From Hermodice carunculata (lineage: Eukaryota > Annelida > Polychaeta > Eunicida > Amphinomidae): DNA of 64,000 nt. Below the pieces are notes generated by a model. That model saw only the letters and a list, made by a program, of their open reading frames with translations. It was not told the DNA's origin and searched no databases. The position numbers and the translations under genes are program-made. Location of the stretch: the NCBI GenBank assembly GCA_964020975.1, contig OZ026615.1, positions 27,005,139 to 27,069,138 of the forward strand, written 5' to 3'. Positions 1 through 10,859 of this stretch are shown here, in pieces. Within the stretch, counting starts at the first letter, position 1; every line of letters begins with the position of its first letter.

Positions 1-75
1 ATTTTTGATAAGAGTGTCATGCAACTGTTTCGAGCCCGCCACGAGGCCTACTGCAAAGCCCCTGTGAGCAAAATG
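1..75. CDS. Possible exon at the left edge, strand ambiguous
   Basis: The first 75 bases are richer in GC and CpG than what follows and are open in one frame on each strand. Read forward, frame 1 gives a peptide containing MQLFRARHEAYCKAPVSKM, followed by GTAACT, a usable splice donor. Read in reverse, TTTTGCTCACAG would be an acceptor and the open frame contains FAVGLVAGSKQLHDTLIKN. I do not recognise either peptide as a named family. An exon is plausible, but 75 bases cannot prove it and the strand cannot be settled here. Confidence 0.3.
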
Positions 76-1480
76 GTAACTGACTGACATTTTCATTCAC
101 CTGCATTTGATGGCTATATCAGGCGTGGTATTATTTAGGCACATAGTTACACATTAGGCCTATATTGAATAAATTCCTGAATCGCCGTGTTTTCTTACAT
201 TGACAATTACTTGGCAGAGAAGAGACAGGTGAATAAAACAAAATCATCGGATTCATAATGGGAAATCAAGGATGTATACATTGTCAAAATAGTACTGCCA
301 GCTCAGATGATTTATGAATGATGCTGACTCAGTCACCTCTTGTCATATAACTCGTGTTAGATCTCAAATTACACAAACAAGAAATGTGTGTATGTGTTGA
401 TCCCTGGTGTTGATCATCAAGCAGTGGTCATCATGCGTACACAAGTTAGGTCCACCAGGCGCTTGACTGTGCCGATCATTTGTCGGCATTATTTTCTGTC
501 ATTGTTTCATTTCGTCATTGAAGTTTGTCAGTAGTGTGACCGGTCACTTACCTTAACCTGTCTTTTTTTTCTGATATAACGATATTTTGACATGTGGGCA
601 TTTTGGTATGACCAGCTTTTGTCGTGTCATTATTTTGAGTCGTCATAATTACAATCGAAGTTTTATCATGGCAATGTTTTTTGCTGTTGTTGTATCACAT
701 TTAATGCTGAGGAGCGGAAGGGCAAGGAAAGTGTTTGAACAAAATTGAAGGCGAACAATCCGATTCAAAGGCAAGACCACGGTAGCGCCGAGCAGTCTCA
801 GGGAAACAGCTGCGTTACATTGTAGGCTGCCTATTATTTCATTGGCGATAAAATCTTAATCCTGGACGATAGTATTTCTGATGAACTCCACTCGAGTCAC
901 CCGTTTTTTGTTTGTTTTTTTTTTTTAAGTTACACGGCACACACAGTTGACCCGATCTGTCACTTGGACTTATTAGATCCTGGATCCCGAGATAAAGGTG
1001 CAGCATGTCCACACGGTAACTTGCTCAAGTCCGTGCAGGTGCGGGTGCTGTATTATAAAGTACTAGGTCCGTTGCCGCTGCTGCCTTGGGCAGCGCAAGA
1101 GTCGCGAGTGGAGGTGTTAAAAAATGACTTTCATTTGGTACTGTGTGTACATATATATAATCCCGTAAATTAAATCGGCAACATAAAATGAAGGCGGGGA
1201 ATACAGTAGGGTTAAACGAGGAGTTAATTGAATTCAATCACAATTGTTTTGTGACATTGTGTTCTTGGAAAATGTGTTACAAATGACTTAAAAAACTGCA
1301 GTCTGCAACACCGATGAATGAAAATAATAACAACACACGGGGGTGGGGGTGGGGGCATTTTTTGGATCATGCCTCTGGAAGAACAACTCTACTGACAGGG
1401 AGGGCCAAACTTAAGCAGTAAGTCCATCAAAAATGTATGGAGGAAGTGAGGCATGTTTTCAAAGCCCCCATCAATATGCT
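76..1480. other. Non-coding stretch with a CpG-richer part
   Basis: No convincing coding frame. About 700-1250 has more CpG than the surroundings and could be an intron or an upstream region of the edge exon, but no clear TATA or initiator stands out. A short G-rich run lies near 1340. Confidence 0.4.
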
Positions 1481-1484
1481 CGGC

Positions 1485-1840
1485 ACTTGCTCCTACGTTC
1501 GTCTCAAAACAAAGCAGGTCACTCAGGTATCGCAGATGGGGCCTGTACTATTAATAGCTTGGGTTTGAACAGTGCATGGTTCGTCCGGTAGAAAGTCAGC
1601 CTGCGTTCGTCCTTGCAGGTGTGCTGGCCTGCGTTCCACTGCCATGGTCTGATATCGTCTGCGTTCTTCCCGCTGCGTCCAGCAGGGTTTGGGATGAACC
1701 AATTAGTTGCTGCATCTGCGTTCGTCTCAAATGTAAAGTTTTGCGTCCAGGACGAACGATAAATGTGATACGGCCCCTAAGCAGCCTCACTGGAATTCCA
1801 GTGGGATCATAGTTTCACTGCAATTCTGCTGGGATCTTAG
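1485..1840. repeat. Degenerate word repeat (CTGCGTTCGTC) and fold-back
   Basis: The word CTGCGTTCGTC and close variants occur about five times between 1490 and 1730, and the reverse complement appears as GGACGAACG near 1750. Directly after, at 1785-1835, a second word (CCAGTGGGATC and variants) appears in both senses. The same kind of word is found again near 5.7 kb. It looks like a degraded fold-back repeat rather than coding sequence. Confidence 0.45.
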
Positions 1841-1844
1841 TTAG

Positions 1845-2357
1845 AGACAAATTATGCACAAGTGTACCCTTGTTCAAAAAGCAATACATGGAGGTATGCC
1901 AGGATACTTGCAAAACATTCATGAAAAACAAGAGTATCCATTCTTATGAAACAAGAGCATTTGATATAATACATGTAGTTATAGGCACAAAACCAGATAT
2001 TATGTGAAATTTTTTAAGTTTCTGGTGCTATGGATCAAGTTACAACTAATTACCAGTTGATATTCACTGTAGCACCAGTTTTACCATTTTTAAGAAAAAA
2101 TCTGTACACTATATTACCTGTGTTCTCAGCCAAAGTTTTAGTGCAAGAATTGACATCTTATAGACATTTAAACTTTGTACTGGGAATGACATTCTAATAT
2201 AATTGCAATTTTAGACTGCCATTTTTTATCATAAATGACCTCTTTGTTTTAGTGTGAGTATGTATGTGAGTATGAAGCTTGACCTACTTAAAGTAGTTGG
2301 CAACTACATGTAGTTACTGAGGCTAAAAAAAGTTTTATTGTATTGTATTATTGAGAT
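1845..2357 (+). mobile_element. LINE 3' remnant (RT C-terminal end plus tail)
   Basis: The forward translation from about 1850 includes CTLVQKAIHGGMPGYLQNIH, which resembles the segment after the RT thumb of CR1/L2-type LINEs (usually of the form CTLV.KALHG.AP.YL). SYETRAF follows, and after a frame change FKFSGAM, which fits the family's usual pattern of an R-rich turn and then an F.YSGA motif. The unit ends in AAAAAAAGTTTTATTG with short TTGTA repeats, a typical microsatellite LINE tail. Only the last part of the element is present, and it contains frameshifts. Confidence 0.5.
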
Positions 2358-3110
2358 GTGTCAAGGACTGGAACACCAAGCTACATGTACAATAGTCTCT
2401 AGAATTCCACTGAAACTTAACGTGTGATAATAGTACATGTACATGTACAATGAATGTGTGTGTATGCATGTGTATATATACTATAATTCCCTATAGTTAG
2501 TACACAGCCATGTACATGTATTATGCACAAGTACAATTTTGCATACACCTGAATGGGTAATGGTTTTTCTGAACTAAATGTACATCTTGCAAAGGTAAAA
2601 ATTGCACAAGACCAAGAGGCCAAGTGCATACAGCCTGAGCATCTACCACACACTGGCAATATAACTGCCCCCAAACCAGCCATCTGAAAACATCTGGTAC
2701 CTTAAACCAATAAAATCATCACTGCTTCCCCAATTGCCAACTCTTTATTAATCCACAACAAAGTTGTTCAAGGGAAACCTCCGGGCAAACTAAACACAGC
2801 TTTGCTGTGCTGTGTGAAGATCATCAGTCATTGCCATTGCCATTGGTACTTTCACATCCCCACACATGCACTTTCATTCATTATACATTGCAGTTACCAG
2901 ATTTTGTTCAATCATGCATCGTTATTTTGTTCTTTAAGACAGGATGCCACTGTAAATCCACCAATTCAAATCACAAGACCAAATTAAGTTGTGACTTGGC
3001 CAGACTTAAACTTTGCGTTAATAGTTCCCTTGAAATATACTTAGTACCGGCAGTTCCTGCTACCCGAAACTGTAGTGCAACAATCGCAGGCATGAGCACT
3101 GATGACCTGT
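2358..3110. other. Non-coding, ACATGT-rich
   Basis: Contains several ACATGT palindromes and no supported gene or repeat family. Confidence 0.4.
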
Positions 3111-3155
3111 GGCCCAGTTACCATGGTTACTGTTGATAAGTGGGACATGCTTTAC

Positions 3156-3293
3156 AGTAGTGCTCTCATCATGGCTACCCGCGGACGGAAACCTCCAGAA
3201 AGTTATGCCTTCCATCCATGGATATTTCTGAAGATTGTTCAATTTCCTTGAATCTGCCGTGAGGCCTGGTACTGCACAATGGTAAACAGGCAT
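3156..3293 (-). CDS. Possible first coding exon, THAP-like start
   Basis: On the minus strand an ATG at 3293 opens a frame of exactly 46 codons up to a candidate donor, ACT|GTAAAG, at 3155, leaving phase 0. The peptide begins MPVYHCAVPG, then carries DSRK and later ITFWRFPS. A Cys near residue 6, a PG turn and an F.RFP motif at about residue 32 are the layout of the N-terminal half of a THAP (C2CH) DNA-binding domain. However, the expected second Cys is Leu here, and the rest of the domain would need to lie in a later exon. Possible X-box motifs lie just upstream. It could be a host THAP gene, a THAP-bearing transposase remnant, or chance. The overlapping plus-strand frame starting MATRGRKPP is the main competitor. 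Confidence 0.3.
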
Positions 3294-3294
3294 T

Positions 3295-3430
3295 TTCTTC
3301 CTTGTAGCGGCAATAAACAGTTGAAAACTCTGGAATCAATTCAGAGGTGTGTGCTGTTCTACCCTGTGGCTATGGCAACAACGGCGGCTCTGGAATAGAT
3401 GTCCCACCTGCCGCTAAGGACACTGGGTAA
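3295..3430 (-). promoter_or_regulatory. Promoter-like patch with an X-box-like motif
   Basis: A small CpG-richer patch (CAACGGCGGC near 3379) contains GTGGCTATGGCAAC at about 3365-3378. This matches the RFX X-box pattern GTNRCC-N2-RGYAAC with one mismatch, about 72 bases upstream of the minus-strand ATG at 3293. A second imperfect palindrome of the same type, GTTACCATGGTTAC, lies near 3117. RFX X-boxes are known in promoters of ciliary genes at about this distance. The assignment is inference. Confidence 0.25.
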
Positions 3431-3456
3431 CAATCATTGTGCCGAAGCGCATAGAG

Positions 3457-4025
3457 CAGGTGTCAGAGAATATTTGTTACCCCCGAATATTTGTTACCCC
3501 CGAATATTTGTTCCCCCTAGGAACAAATATTCGGGAATATTTGTTCCCCAAACGAATATTTGTTGCCCCCTAATTTCTTTTAATTTTCAACATGATTTCT
3601 TCTGTACAATGACATCTACACAGGGTACATGTGTAAGACATGTTTTACATAAAATATATTTTATTCATGTTCTGAGTTCTTTCAAAATTCAATGTTCAAA
3701 TGAAGCAAAAGCGGAGAGAAATACAGAAACTATGCTAAATATTAAAACAGCACAACATATAGGGACCATATGTAGTTGTGAATATTACTTCCCCTTCTTG
3801 CTGGATAAAATCAGAATGCAATTAAGAATGTAAATTACAAAAAGCTAAAGCATAACTTAAAGCACTGGGACCAAATATTCGCCGAATATTGGTTGCCCAC
3901 ACGGGGGAACAAATGTTCGTGGGTAGGAATGAATATTCGTTCCCCCGGGGGAACCAAAATTTGTTGTCAAATATTTGCTCCTGGGGGAACCAATATTCAG
4001 GGGAACAAATATTCCTTAACACCGG
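3457..4025. mobile_element. MITE with reiterated GAACAAATATTC ends
   Basis: The left end CAGGTGTCAGAGAATATTTG pairs with the right end, whose reverse complement is CCGGTGTTAAGGAATATTTG. Inside each end the word GGGGGAACAAATATTC is repeated about five times, mostly pointing inward, so each end is an array rather than a simple TIR. The middle, about 3600-3870, is unrelated AT-rich DNA. I see no target-site duplication. A smaller relative lies at 57274-57416. Superfamily unknown. The open frames across it are by-products of the repeat. Confidence 0.7.
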
Positions 4026-4591
4026 TAATAAGTAATTTTTAAGGGACTATTGTGCGCATGTTTTCCTTGAAGTTTCAACATGTTGCAGTTTTGCCTTCAA
4101 GTGAGGAAAATGTGAAACTGCCACTCCGGTTATGATATGGAGACCTGATCAAACCACCCAAAACTTAAAACAAAGAAACAATCAGAATAAAGTTGTTTAA
4201 GATGCATTACATGCTTGAAAAGAGCATAAGGAAAGGTCAGACTTGCACATCTTTTGATAAATATGCTAGTTTTAAGTACCAACTGTTTCGTTGAAATCTT
4301 TGTATGATCACCGAACTCCCATTCACTGCAAACGGTGATGATTGGACTCCACTGGGATTTCAGTGAACCTATTACCATTTGATATTATATTAAACAAAAA
4401 TTGGGTTTTAATTTTCTTTTTACATAGAATTTTGTCTCCATAAAAAATATTCACATTATTGACAAACAGTATTTTGATTTTGGATTTTTGTTAAAAATAT
4501 CATTCTGGAATGTGTAACTAGAGATAAAATGACAACAAACTTTCACACCAATTTCTTAAGAAACTAGAAGCAAGTTTTCTGTGCGAAAAAC
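4026..4591. other. Non-coding, no family recognised
   Basis: AT-rich. Around 4339 there is one CCACTGGGATTTCAGTG fold-back word like those at 1.8 and 5.7 kb. Nothing else is supported. Confidence 0.4.
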
Positions 4592-5584
4592 ATTATGCAT
4601 CCCCTGAGCAGGCACCTCTCACCAGATATGAGGGCCACCATTCTTCTACAGAAAGTTTGACCTTGACCTTTGACCTCAAGGTCACCTCTCAGCAAATTTA
4701 AGGGAAATCTCACCTGGATAAATGGTGACAAAGTTTGATGGACTTCAATCATACCCATTTAAAAATGTGACAGGGAAACCTATTTATTTTGCAAGGCATG
4801 ATAGTGACCTTGACCTATGACCTGAAGGTCATCCACAATCACATGAGAAAAATTCCCAAAATCTATGGAGTATCTGTACCAAAAGTTTCAAGTGAATCTG
4901 GCTTATGGTTTTGAAGAAGTCAAAATGTGAACTGCCATTGCAGACCCCATTGACTTATATACTGTATGGTAATTAATAAGAACACAAAAGTTAACAAAAA
5001 AAAAAAAAGAAAAGAAAAAAAAAAAAACACATTAAAAATCCAAAAAATTTTGAAGGATAACCGTTTGAGCATAGTTGGTAGATACCTACCTGATGTACAT
5101 CTCCACTAAGTTTGAAGATAATCTGGCCAATTATTTTGGAGAAGTTGAAAATGTGAACAAGTATTACAATCCCCAGTGACTTACATAATAATCAACAGGA
5201 CTGTATACAGTTTGACCTTTCAAGGTCACTCAGGTTTAAAATAAACCACAAAAAACTGAAAGCCCATTAGTACTTTCCTATTAACAATTAATAGTAACCT
5301 AGGGCCCACCATGCATGCACCATTAAGAAGGTATAAGCCAATATGTGAAAATTTCAGAGTCAGCAGAATATGCAACAAGGATTTGAACTTGACCTTTGAC
5401 CTCAAGGTTATATATTATAATATGAGACAAATTTCCCAGACCCACAGATTATCTGTGCCAAATTAAGAGGCAATACATGTAGGTCAAAAGGGACAGAAAT
5501 ATACAGAAAATAAGATATGCCGCGGCAGTGTTGGACAACGTGACTAAAGACTATATATGCATCCCCCTACGGGGGATGCATAAT
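4592..5584. mobile_element. Pearl-like/HINE-like repeat, copy A
   Basis: The left end ATTATGCATCCCC is the inverse of the right end GGGGATGCATAAT. The right end is also half of a strong hairpin: 10 perfect base pairs (TGCATCCCCC at 5558-5567 with 5571-5580) around the loop TAC. The interior carries several TGACCT...AGGTCA boxes (about 4660, 4808, 5215 and 5390) and the sentence-like stretch CCCATTGACTTA found in other copies. A 5' word repeated in a 3' terminal hairpin is the asymmetric inverted-repeat layout known for Helentron-derived non-autonomous elements (HINEs, including pearl of bivalves). That assignment is inference. Confidence 0.65.
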
Positions 5585-5704
5585 TACTGTGTATCATTAC
5601 TTCTGAGACCTTACAAGGGAATCAAGAAATAATGTCTATTCTATGTGGCAATTTGCTATTGCAATCATCTAACCTGTGACCTGACAAGGATGCAGGGTAT
5701 GTGT

Positions 5705-5862
5705 ATATTTCATGGGTCCAGTGGGATTCCATTGGAATCCCATTGCACTTTTTCACCAATGGATCTTTTTGTTCCATTGGGAATCCCAGCGGAAGAATCC
5801 TACAGGATTTTTTTTTTGCAAAAAATCCCATGGTATTCTTCCACTAGGATCCCACAGATTTT
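5705..5862. repeat. Degenerate fold-back of GTGGGATTCC words
   Basis: Words of the type CCAGTGGGATTCC and their complement alternate at least six times within about 160 bases, including GGATTCCATTGGAATCC as a near-perfect palindrome. Similar words occur at 1785-1835, 4339 and 43735. Confidence 0.5.
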
Positions 5863-6600
5863 TTAACTGGGGTTAAATGTGTCAAATTCCCTTCTGTCTA
5901 TATTACATACAGGTATGGGAGTGCACCATATGGCATTGATCAAGTCGCTGTCAGGACAAATGCACCACCACATCAATTTATTGACCACAGATACTTCAAA
6001 CATTACATATACACCGGCAGAGTATATGTGTGTCACCTGAAAAATACATGTAAGCAACATCTTCTGCTCACTTTATCATACACTTCAGGCATTACACATA
6101 GCCATGCACATGTACATGTATCAGCAATGACCACAGTGTAGTCATGTCAGTCATTTTATCCATAAATAAAAACTACAGACTGTGCACAAAGAATGTACAT
6201 GTACATATGATCCCTATTATAATACTACATGTACATGCATGTATTTTAAAAGAGAGTGTGGAAAAGGCCTAAAAAATGCAGTCGCTATCAGCATACATGT
6301 ACATGTACGTGGTACAGCCCCATTCTGGAAAACACAGAGGAATTCAAGGGCTGTACATGTATATGCTCTTGCTAGTTTGTAGCTCCCTCTTCAGTCGAAC
6401 TCAGGACATGTTGTGTTGACAACACCCCACACTTACAGGCACTAAAGTCAAATCAATTATTTTCAACATTATCACAATTTTCCTACACATTCAAGCTCTA
6501 TTCCTTTCTGTTTTGTGTCAGCAGAACCAACAAAAAAAACCCATGCTTATCAATGTGTATTTTCATTTGACCCACATAACCATGTCTACTCTAATTTACA
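5863..6600. other. Non-coding, ACATGT-rich
   Basis: Contains dense ACATGTACATGT palindromes (6100-6360) that inflate small open frames. No gene recognised. Confidence 0.4.
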
Positions 6601-6675
6601 TGTGAAGAGGTCCCTGCCTTAAATGAGAGACCACACCAATGATGGACCACCTGCCTTGAATGACCACCTTGTCAA

Positions 6676-7820
6676 ACAAGAGGACTGTGACAGTCCTGTG
6701 TTCAGCTGACATTTACATAAACCTTGTAATTTTTTTAAGATTTGCCCAAAAAAGAACAAAGAAATTCATAAAAAAGTGAATTAGCATTAGAATGTCCATT
6801 GACTTACATAGTTATTAATAGGAAGGGTGCATTTACTGATAAGTACCCGAATTGAAAAAATTGTTTAAAATCTGGAATCCATAGCATTCCCAACTAGTGA
6901 ACACCTTTGTTTGACCCTTCCACAATTAAGGAACATATTCACCAAGTTTCAATTTAATTTCAGTGATGGTTCTGGGAAAGAAGTCAAAAATAGAAATAAC
7001 ACATTGGGTGAGCAGTTTCTGAGAAGAGGAGTTTTTAAGATCCGCCCCAAAAACGAAGAAAAAAATTTATAAAAAATACAAAAAATTCAATGCAGCGTGA
7101 CCATTTGAACAAACTTCGTAGAGACCTACCCAAGGCACACCCCCACTAAGTTTGAAGTAAATCTGGCTGACAATTTTTGAGAAGTCGGAAATGTGAATTA
7201 TGACCGGACGACAGACGATGATCAGATGACGGACGGACGAGGAACCTCTCTAGTATGATACACTTATGTTGAAAAACATCACCCATATTCATGAATATCA
7301 AGCCCAACAATGACAGCAGAGAGATTCCTGAGTTACCAAAGCATCAACATTCACCTACCAATACCAATGTGAAGAAACAACTTTCACTCTTGACTTGAGA
7401 CAGCCAGTCACCTAAAAAAGGCAACTGGTGGTTTTAAACCGGTCCTCTAAACCTTTGAAATATTCTTCATTAAATACAGACTATAGTGTTTCCAATCTGT
7501 ATAGGCCCAACCACTCAAAATTCAAATTTCATTACTTCTGCAAAAAATAAAAAGAGAATTGGTAGGCCTATCACTGTATTGGTTTTGCTGACTAGTTCAT
7601 CGGCCGAGTTTAGAGCAAAAGTAGAAAGTAGGCCAATATAATTTTTGTGATATCTATGAATCTGGAACATTATGTAATTAGTAAGTTAAGTGAGTGAATC
7701 ACTGTTATAGATTATCAAATGTGACCAAATTGTCTCTCAAGACAGGTGGTCTCTTGAAGGACGGACGATGGACGACAGACACTCACAAAAGCTCAGCTGA
7801 CTGACAAGTCAGCTGAGCTA
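6676..7820. mobile_element. Pearl-like/HINE-like repeat, copy B, with hairpins at both ends
   Basis: Starts with ACAAG followed at once by a perfect hairpin, AGGACTG-TGA-CAGTCCT (6681-6697), then TTCAGCTGAC. It ends with a perfect 13-bp hairpin: AGCTCAGCTGACT (7790-7802) pairs with 7807-7819 around the loop GACA, followed by AAAAA. The 5' word CAGCTGAC is thus repeated in the 3' hairpin. A GACGGACG-type microsatellite appears twice, at 7204-7242 and 7763-7778, so about 520 bases seem to have inserted into the tail. The final CTAA also fits the Helitron CTRR rule. Just left of it (6605-6670) lies a degraded GGTCCCTG/GACCAC MITE fragment. Confidence 0.65.
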
Positions 7821-7923
7821 AAAACTATGCCTGGTATTTTTCATCCTACATGCCGGTAAACATCCTTTAAGAGAGCACCTGTCCATAGAGACAATTTGGT
7901 CATATTCAGGGGTGGTCATTTAA

Positions 7924-8203
7924 CCCTTAAAGTGCTGATTTAAGATTGAGTCAACAGCTTTCCTTGGGACAGTTTGCGAGCATTGCGCACACAGTGTCCC
8001 GAGGAAAGCTGCTGACTAAGACTTGCGCGCATTGCACGCAAAGTGTCCCCAGGAAAGCTGTTGACTAAGACTACTTTTTGCTTCAGACAAGGCTTGCTGG
8101 TATTTGAATAAAAGGTATCTTCATGAGTAATTTGACTCTTTTAACCATTATATGTTTACTGGTAATGAGAAAGCAGCTATAGCAGTGATCAGCACTTTGA
8201 GGG
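7924..8203. mobile_element. TTAA-flanked (piggyBac-type) MITE with internal fold-back
   Basis: Flanked by TTAA at 7920-7923 and 8204-8207. Left TIR CCCTTAAAGTGCTGAT; the right TIR read in reverse is CCCTCAAAGTGCTGAT, one mismatch in 16. The interior holds GAGTCAACAGCTTTCCTTGG and two reverse copies (GGAAAGCTGCTGACTAAGAC and GGAAAGCTGTTGACTAAGAC), forming a fold-back. TTAA duplication is the hallmark of piggyBac transposition. At 280 bp it is non-autonomous. Confidence 0.75.
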
Positions 8204-8324
8204 TTAAGACAGGTTTCACTGTACTTTAGATCATCTGCATGTGCTCTGTACTCCCACACCTGTACATGTAAATGTCCAAACGTGGTGTTACGTCCAATAT
8301 AAATAGTACGTGCGGTTGACCGTT

Positions 8325-8376
8325 ACTTCAGTAGCTGATGAGCCTTGTCATAGGCGAAACCGGTCCTACTACTGAT
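8325..8376 (+). ncRNA. Hammerhead ribozyme motif (type I, minimal stem III)
   Basis: All invariant core boxes are present in order: CTGATGA (8335-8341), stem II GCCT/AGGC (8342-8345 with 8352-8355) with loop TGTCAT, GAAA (8356-8359), then CCGG and the cleavage triplet GTC (8363-8365). Helix I closes with AGTAG (8330-8334) pairing with CTACT (8366-8370). Self-cleavage would occur after C8365. Stem III is only the palindrome CCGG with no proper loop. Such hammerheads are known from Penelope-like elements and retrozymes, where two copies are thought to cleave as a dimer. Only one copy was found here, with no intact retroelement beside it. Confidence 0.7.
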
Positions 8377-8820
8377 CCTCTTAGGATCCCAACTTGACTT
8401 TGCTTTTTAGCCTGGCCGAGTGAAACATTAAATGTCCATAAGGTATTAAGAACATATGCCTAACAGTATAGTGCTGTAACTGACATTGAATTATACATAA
8501 TATCTTCCCACAGAATAATATCAATACTGATGACAAGTAATTAGATATAGTTTATATATCATTATTGACTAATACATGTACATGTATATGCTCCTGGTCA
8601 TTAATTATGTAGGAGAAAATACCGTTCAAAGAATGCAGTACCCTTTGGCCGCCTTCAATCTCTTTTGCTGTAAGTGAATAGGAATAGTGTCCCATAGTAT
8701 CAGGTAAAGTGTTTGATCAGAAAGCTGCTGGTAGCCTGTAGTGTAAGAGATCACGGCCATTTTGCCACTCATCAAATAATTTCACAAATGAAGATCTTGT
8801 CATAAATTCAACAAATACTA
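8377..8820. other. Non-coding next to the hammerhead
   Basis: May include the rest of a retrozyme or Penelope-like terminal repeat, but I cannot define its end. Otherwise AT-rich with one ACATGT cluster near 8575. Confidence 0.35.
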
Positions 8821-9828
8821 CTATTGAAGACTTGACCTTTGACCTCAAAAACATTAGGTCAAATATAGAGGTACATGTATAACCTTGACTTTCAATAGCC
8901 TTCTGGATAACCCTATGTTGCTTCTTTTGTTTTAAGATTTAGATTTCTAGATGCACAATGTCACTCAACAAACTTGTGACCTGTGTGTGACCTTAAAATT
9001 AGGTCAATTATGCTTGCATACAAAGCAAGCCTTATAGTGGTGTATAATCATATGAAATTTGAAAGTCTTGTCTCAAAAGCTTCTGAAGTTATAGTGGTAA
9101 ACAAAATTTCAATGAATAGGTCACTGTGACCCAGATACTTGACCTAGTGACCTACTTTTCATTCATGACACATTTTTGGTTATGATACATAAGTGTATAA
9201 AATTTCATGTAACTAACTTAAATACTTCCTTACTTATACCAATACCACCATTGTGCACTTGACCTTTGACCTCAAAAAGTAGGTCAAACATAGAGCTATG
9301 ACCTCGATTTTCAATAGGCTTCTAGATCACTCTATAAAGCTTCTTGTGTGTAAGATTTAGATTGCTAGATGCAGGCTTTTAATAGTTAGAGTGGGAGCGC
9401 TGCTTAGCACATGTGACCACTGTGTGAACTTGAGAATGATGTCAAGGTCAATTATGCTTGCACAAAAAGTAGGCCATATAGGAGTGTACTATCATGTGCA
9501 ATTTAAAAGTCCTGTCTAAAAAATTTCTGAAGTTATAGTGGTAAACAAAATTTCAATGAATAGGTCACTGTGACCCAGATAATTGACCTAGTGACCTACT
9601 TTTGATTCATGACACATTCTTTGGTTGTGATACATGTGTGTATAAAATTTCATGTAACTGACTTAAAAACTTTGCACACAAAGTAGGCCATATAGGAGTG
9701 TACTTTCATGTGCAATTTGAAAGTCCTGTCTCAAAAATTTCTGAAGTTATGGTGGTAAAACCATGGGACGGATGGACAGACGGCACCGGGTACGACAATA
9801 CCCGTCGGCCTCATAAGGCGAAAGGGTA
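8821..9828. mobile_element. Pearl-like/HINE-like repeat, copy C, internally tandem
   Basis: Two similar units of roughly 420-445 bp (starting near 8833 and 9256) and a third partial one (from 9671) share phrases such as ACTTGACCTTTGACCTCAAA and TAGGTCACTGTGACCCAGAT. The end has a GACGGATGGACAGACGG run, then a hairpin CGGGTA-CGACAA-TACCCG (9787-9804) and AAAGGGTAAAAAAA. The left boundary is not clear. Confidence 0.6.
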
Positions 9829-10826
9829 AAAAAAGGATTGTCAGACAAAGTTTCCTCTCAGATTATCAACACTGAAGACCTGCAGGTACATGTATACACC
9901 CACTCCCCACAGTAGGACCCTAACCTGTACATCAGGAAGTCTAGAGCCATCAGCATTACACCTTCATCTGTTCCTGTAATGCCTTCCTAATGACACTTCA
10001 GTTGAGCACACCTGGGTCTTAAGGTCCTTATACACTGTAAAAGACTCTCAAGACCACATTATGTTTATTGTCAAGTAGGAAATTGTCTCTTTATGGCATT
10101 ATTTGTTGTGTATATATACTGCCAGCCATTGCATGACCTTTCAGTAAAGACATATCTGTACCATGTTTTACAACTTTTTGGTGCACTGCTGCTGCAAATT
10201 ACAGATAATTAATGTACATCATGTATAAAAAGTTTTGCATCACCACTGAAATAGAAATTGCATGCAAATATGTTTGTTGACTAAATATTGCTTCTTTCAC
10301 CTCCCCTGTATGGAAGTATTCATGGCACAGACAATCATAAGTGGTATACATAAAATAAACAAACAAACAAATCAATAAATAAATGAATAAAAATATGAAC
10401 ACCTGACCAAAATCTGTGACAATCTGCCCTATGGTGCCATGTACAATACTTAATTAAGCAAACTTATTTACATGTATTTAACATATTTATATTGCCACTT
10501 GACTTTTATTACTTTCAATACATAGGGTGTTCCTATGGAATTTAACATTGCAAACGACAAGTCTAGAGTCAGAGTGAATTGTAGCAACTTGAATTATGCT
10601 AATTAGCAGCATCTGAAATTGTAAAACTTGTACTAGGAGGTTATTGACCATTGTGCATGCAATGAATCTAAAACAAAAGTTGTAGCAATTTAAATTATGC
10701 TAAGTAGCACTATTAGAAATTTTAAATCTTGAATAACTTCAAAGTTGTAATAGACAGAGATGCCATTCCAACTTCTACGCCTGTGTTGTGGACCAGTTGT
10801 ACATTGCCATACCAATATGCTTTAAA

Positions 10827-10859
<33 letters not shown>

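Noticed and set aside
3170-3250. Plus-strand frame MATRGRKPPESYAFHPWIFL
   Set aside because: It stops after 26 codons with no donor before the stop; the overlapping minus-strand frame has better exon signals. Not fully excluded.
3399-3833. 144-codon plus-strand open frame
   Set aside because: Its first half is translation of the GAACAAATATTC words of a MITE; the rest is low-information.
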